The notes beneath the pieces are model-generated. The model did no database searches and was not told the DNA's origin. It saw nothing but the letters and a program-made list of their open reading frames with translations. A program made the position numbers and the translations under genes. 64,000 nt of DNA from Panax quinquefolius (lineage: Eukaryota; Streptophyta; Magnoliopsida; Apiales; Araliaceae), in assembly GCA_020205615.1 (NCBI GenBank), contig CM035170.1:30943503-31007502 (forward strand). The letters are read 5' to 3'. Shown here piece by piece: positions 60,064 to 64,000 of this stretch (position 1 is the stretch's first letter; each line of letters begins with the position of its first letter).

Positions 60064-61727
60064 TGTAAGACCCCAACTTTTATGAATAAAGAATAATTTT
60101 TTCGAATTATATTTTTGAATATTATGGTATTGATTTGATATAATATTATAGTTGTGGGTAATATTTATAAATTTTGCAAAGTACGCAAGTTGTTATATAA
60201 TATTCGATTGGTCGGGGAATATTCGTTTTAATAGGGAATATTCGTACAATGGCACAATCATTGGTGGACCCCACAACGGAATTATTGTTGGATTGAGAAA
60301 ATGATAAAAATACTTTATAAAAATAACGGCGGAGGTGTTACCGTTAAAACTGTTGAACTACACGGTAGTAAAAGTAAAAGCGATGTCTGGCGTAGTTTTC
60401 TGATGAGTAGACACGATATTGATTATTGATGCTTACGTGAGAAGTCACTCAGCTATACTCAATTAATTCTACAGTACTTGCTGCATCATATTACTCATAT
60501 TATTGATTAAATTATTGTTACAGTATCATCTGCATTATATGATATATTATTAAATCAATAATTGAGACGGCAAAGTTATTCATATTATTATTTGAAATAA
60601 TGACAATGTCTAGAAGTTCTGTCAAGGAGAGGTTTGGTCACCTAATTGCGCGCCAATAAGGAGAAATCCTTATCGGAAAGCCCTCTCTTTCTTGGGAACG
60701 ACCTGGTTGTTAAATATTGTGAATTATAATATTAATGATGAATAAGTTCGTGTTAATTAAAGATGAATTTTATAGTTCCATTGTGTTGGACTTATTTGTG
60801 TTGGTATAATTGATATCTGGAGGATATATTGTTCAATTGGGTATTCGGAACACTTTTCATATTGGAGTACTATTCATGAGTTACTATTCATGAGTTATAA
60901 TTCACGAGTTACTATTCACGAGTTATTATTCACCCGGTTACTATTCACTCTAGTATTGTGCATTCGGGTATTTGGGTACAATATTATTCCATGAGGAGAT
61001 GTGTTAATTTTTCAGACCGTTGGTTGAAGATATAATGGAAAGTCAATATGGACCGCTGGTGGAGTTATAATAGTAAATCAATATGGATCGCTGGTTTAAA
61101 GTTTTAATAGTAAATCAGTATGGACCGTTGTTTTAAGTTTTAATAGTAAACCAATATGGATCGTCTGCTTAATAGTAAATCAATCGACCGTTCATGAATT
61201 AGTTACTATTCATTCCATTTTCCTATAAATAGAAGCTCATTCCTTCATTATTTCTTACGAATTCACTGAAACTCTAGAGAGAGAATTATAAGAGAACCTA
61301 TAGAAAAGTATTCTGCTACTTCTCTACTCTTATATTCAGTTTCTTTTACGGTAAGGGGTATTATTTCTTTTGTATTCATGAAGAGAACTTCTGTTATTCC
61401 ATTATTTATTATTCTATTGAATAACTCAGATACGCTAGCTACCTACATATATGGTGACATTCTTCTAATATTCTCATTTCTTTATTATTCTCGTTTAATA
61501 TCCTATCAATAACGTTCTACGGGACACGTTCCATCCTTTATTATTCTGTTGGAATAACTCGCCTATATCTATTCTATCGCATGCATGGTGATTTCTTTTG
61601 TTATTCCATTCTTTATTATACTCAGTTGGTTAAAACTTTGACTTCTATACTCCATGAAATTAGTGGAATATCCTTGATATTTGCGCTTCATCCAGTATCT
61701 TTTCATGGAAATATTCTTCTGAGCATT
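60064..61727 (+). repeat. 3' LTR of third B element, truncated
   Basis: It starts TGTAAGACCCC and matches the 5' LTR to ATTCTTCTGAGCATT, where the Tat-like LTR begins. The TATA box is at 61224-61231. The 14-bp array has 6 units (60867-60955) and the 60-bp array is shortened. Confidence 0.92.
61224..61231 (+). promoter_or_regulatory. TATA box, 3' LTR of third B element
   Basis: TATAAATA followed by GAAGCTCATTCC. Confidence 0.6.
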
Positions 61728-62719
61728 TGTTGGGTAAAATCTAATTACGCACAACACGCAAGTATACGTGGTCAACAAGTAATAAAGTGATGAGTAAAGT
61801 ATCATTCCCACGAGGAATTATTTAACAAAAATCACCAAGTACTAACCCGTAACCAACTCAATCTTATTTAAACGAATGAATTTCAAATTATATAAATTAA
61901 ACTACTATTAAATTCCACTAGTTAAATTAAGATAACGGAGATTTAAGATCACAACTTCACTTATTGCTTCATTTAAGTTAACACACTTCTCATCAATTAT
62001 TCTCTATCCTGAATTGTTAATCAAGAACACTAAAGCAGATAAAATCACCTCTCGATGCATAATACCCATATTAACGTCAATCCACAATTAAGATAGAGAT
62101 CTGTTAAACACCTTAATCAACTAACCCACTATATCTCTATGTGAATTACAATTGAAGAAGGTTGAAGAATAAGTTCTCTATCCGATTACATGAGATGTCA
62201 AGCATATCTCTACCATAACAATAATCAAAAATCTGTTATTGACAAAATTCATGACACATGCTATTATGATAAGATCTAAATCAATACTTCATCTCTCGAG
62301 TTCATATAGATTATCACGGTAATTGATGGCCAATCAATTAAATAATTAAGTCCAAATCACAATAGACAATCCTCACAATAGAACATAATAATTGATAGCG
62401 AAGCATATTAAAATAAACTACACAATAAGATCCATTGTAATCTCAAACAAAGAATTAGTTCATGATTATTGAATTAAAACTATGAATCCACAATTGAATA
62501 CACATTAAAAGATAAAAATAAAAGTAGAGTAAAGAATAAAGCTGTTGTCAGTAGATCTCCATCTTCCTCAAGCTCCTGTTCTTTATCTTCAATGGTCTTC
62601 AAGTTGCTTCAATCTCCAAAACTATTTAGAACTAGTGTTTTACTCTAATTTACTCTAATCTAATCTAATGAAATCCTTTCTCTAGTCTCTCCTCTCTCTA
62701 ATCATTGTGATTCTCCTCC

Positions 62720-62726
62720 TTATATA
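62720..62726 (-). promoter_or_regulatory. TATA box of Tat-like LTR
   Basis: TATATAA on the minus strand, upstream of a GA-rich leader ('AGAGAGGAGAGACTAGAG'). Confidence 0.6.
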
Positions 62727-62834
62727 AGTCTCTTCATATGTCTTTAAGTCCTCTTGGAAGTTCTCTTGGAAGTCCTTGTGTCAATCAGATCAAAACAATC
62801 CTTTCCGGACTCAAATTGGACCAAAATTCGCACT

Positions 62835-62960
62835 TTTCGCGCTTTTTCTGGGCTACCCCCGCCCCGGCGGGGGTTTATGCTTGATTTGGGCCCACCCCAG
62901 CGGGCTAGGGTTCTGACTTGTGGCTGGTACGCCTACCCCGGCGGCGGTTTTGTGACGGAA
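62835..62960. repeat. GC-rich palindrome cluster in Tat-like LTR
   Basis: Three units resembling CTACCCC(G)GCCCCGGCGGGGG, CACCCCAGCGGGCT and CTACCCCGGCGGCGG, about 45-65 bp apart. GC content is far above the surroundings. Confidence 0.8.
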
Positions 62961-63424
62961 AATTTTCTGCTCCGACGTCCCTTGGAAAAACGGCCATAAC
63001 ATTTGACTTGGGAAGAGTTATGAGGCCTGCCACCTATCAAATCGAAGATATCGACGAGATCTACAACTTTCAGTCTTTGAGAATTGAGAAATAACGAACG
63101 GATGAAGGTCAAAATTGGGCTGGAAGTGACTGCTGTGCAAATGGCCATCCAAAACAGTGACGTTCGATGTCCGTTGGTACAAATGTCATAACTCTTGCAT
63201 CCGAACTCCGATTGGAATAATTCAAGATGTTCCAGAAAGCTAAGAAGAAGCTCTAAAATATAATAAAAGCCCAAACAATGTCCGGATTGATTTTCATTGC
63301 ATTTTCATACCAATTCTTTGCTATTTCAACTCCCAAGCATATAATCTACAAAACGAACACAAAATGCATGAAAAGTAACTAAGAAACATAAGATTAAGTA
63401 AATAATTCAAGTAACAGATACCGT

Positions 63425-63449
63425 ATAAGTAGGTATAAAACCTACTTAT
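63425..63449. repeat. Hairpin at the LTR terminus
   Basis: ATAAGTAGG and CCTACTTAT form a perfect 9-bp stem around TATAAAA, two bases inside the LTR 5' end. Confidence 0.9.
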
Positions 63450-63451
63450 CA

Positions 63452-64000
63452 AATACCCCCAAACTTAAACCTTTGCTTGTCCTCAAGCAAAAACACAAAA
63501 CAACAATGCTATGCAATGTAACTAATCTACACGCCACTGAATCCAACAAGAATGCGAAAAAACAAGTCTATTCAACCGACTTAGAAAAATCAAGTAAACA
63601 CAATAATACATCATATCAAAACTCATTAGTAATTTCTCAATCAATCATCAAATCTTAGACTGTTATCACTAATATAGTGCGTGTGTGCTCCACAACAATG
63701 TTAACTGATATAAAATCATATTTAACACATAATAAGTCTCTTCGAAGGAATCATACAATGTAAACTCAAGAAATTCAAAAACATCCTAGATCCAACTAAA
63801 ATCAAACAATTACCAATATCAAGGGTCAACATGGGATACTTATGCTTTATTTCTCATCTATGGGGGCTTTTTTCTCTTATTTCCCGTTTTATTTATTCTT
63901 TTTTTTTCTATTTTTTTTCTTTTTGGATAGTGAGTGCGTTTTACGCTCCATCTCACGCCTTTGTTTATGAGGAGTACATTTCACGCTTCTTCTCGACCCA
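63452..64000 (-). mobile_element. 3' internal region of the Tat-like element
   Basis: On the minus strand the sequence before the LTR reads CTTGAGGACAAGCAAAGG, then AAGTTTGGGGGTATT, a polypurine tract in the context usual for Tat-type gypsy elements. Further in there is AT-rich non-coding sequence and a T/A-rich tract near 63865-63935. No coding domain is reached before the window ends. Confidence 0.7.

Larger units (their letters stand above)
53471..61727 (+). mobile_element. Third B gypsy element, RT-less, 3' LTR cut
   Basis: It has a 5' LTR (53471-56276), primer site, gag, protease remnant, RNase H tail, integrase, polypurine tract, and a 3' LTR starting at 60064. The 3' LTR is interrupted at 61727 by a Tat-like element, so the far end and target duplication cannot be seen. 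The internal region is 3787 bp, nearly the same as the 3790 and 3784 bp of the compound, and has the same RT deletion. Confidence 0.92.
61728..63451 (-). mobile_element. 3' LTR of a Tat-like gypsy element
   Basis: Plus-strand ends are TGTTGGGTAAAATC and CCTACTTATCA, i.e. TGATAAGTAGG to CCCAACA on the element's strand. Next to its plus-strand start is the segment 'GTATCATTCCCACGAGGAA', widespread near LTR ends of Tat-type elements. The TATA box (TATATAA) is at 62720-62726 on the minus strand. A GC-rich repeat cluster is at 62835-62960. The flank GCATT (61723-61727) should be duplicated beyond the window. Confidence 0.75.

Noticed and set aside
62754..62999. Open frame of 81 codons through the GC-rich block
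   Set aside because: It is open because GC-rich sequence lacks stops. It is antisense to the LTR and has no recognisable domain.

Overview
The window is a stretch of repeat-derived plant nuclear DNA, most likely from a dicot. It is AT-rich and I found no intact host gene, tRNA, rRNA or CRISPR array. Nearly everything can be assigned, with varying certainty, to nested LTR retrotransposons. The main group is a Ty3/gypsy chromovirus lineage (Tekay/Del-like by its chromodomain-like C-terminus and 2.5-2.9 kb LTRs) with two LTR subfamilies, called A and B here. Also present are a Sirevirus-like Ty1/copia element, a Tork/Angela-like copia solo LTR, a Tat-like gypsy element and several unrelated LTR fragments (C, E, F, G). 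All coding regions carry stops or frameshifts.

Left part (1-11553): an A-type LTR piece (1-1031), a truncated B-type LTR (1032-4005), two minus-strand LTR-like blocks C and E (about 4006-10502, their mutual boundary unresolved), and the 3' tail and LTR start of another plus-strand gypsy element (10503-11553).

Middle (11554-47094): a minus-strand Sirevirus-like element provides the scaffold. Its 3' LTR (11554-14290 plus 27622-27851) is split by a full-length A element (14291-27616) with a perfect TTTAT target duplication. That element's integrase gene is itself split by solo LTR G (20568-23970). The Sirevirus env-like ORF (28134-28422 plus 46463-47094) is split by an 18 kb minus-strand B compound arranged LTR-internal-LTR-internal-LTR (28423-46462). 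The last LTR of that compound is split by a copia solo LTR (43866-45752) with a perfect TAATC duplication.

Right part (47095-64000): a gag fragment split by a B-type solo LTR, a plus-strand C LTR fragment, a Tat-like LTR fragment split by a third B element (53471-61727), and in that element's 3' LTR a second Tat-like element that runs out of the window.

The main result is that all three B internal regions share the same deletion of about 1.1 kb that removes reverse transcriptase. They also share the same protease stop codon and the same one-base frameshift at the RNase H/integrase join. Gag and a long integrase region remain. B therefore looks like a non-autonomous subfamily that amplified after losing its polymerase, presumably helped in trans by A-like relatives. 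The non-coding parts of the LTRs are rich in lineage-specific tandem arrays and in short hairpins, some with compensating stem changes.
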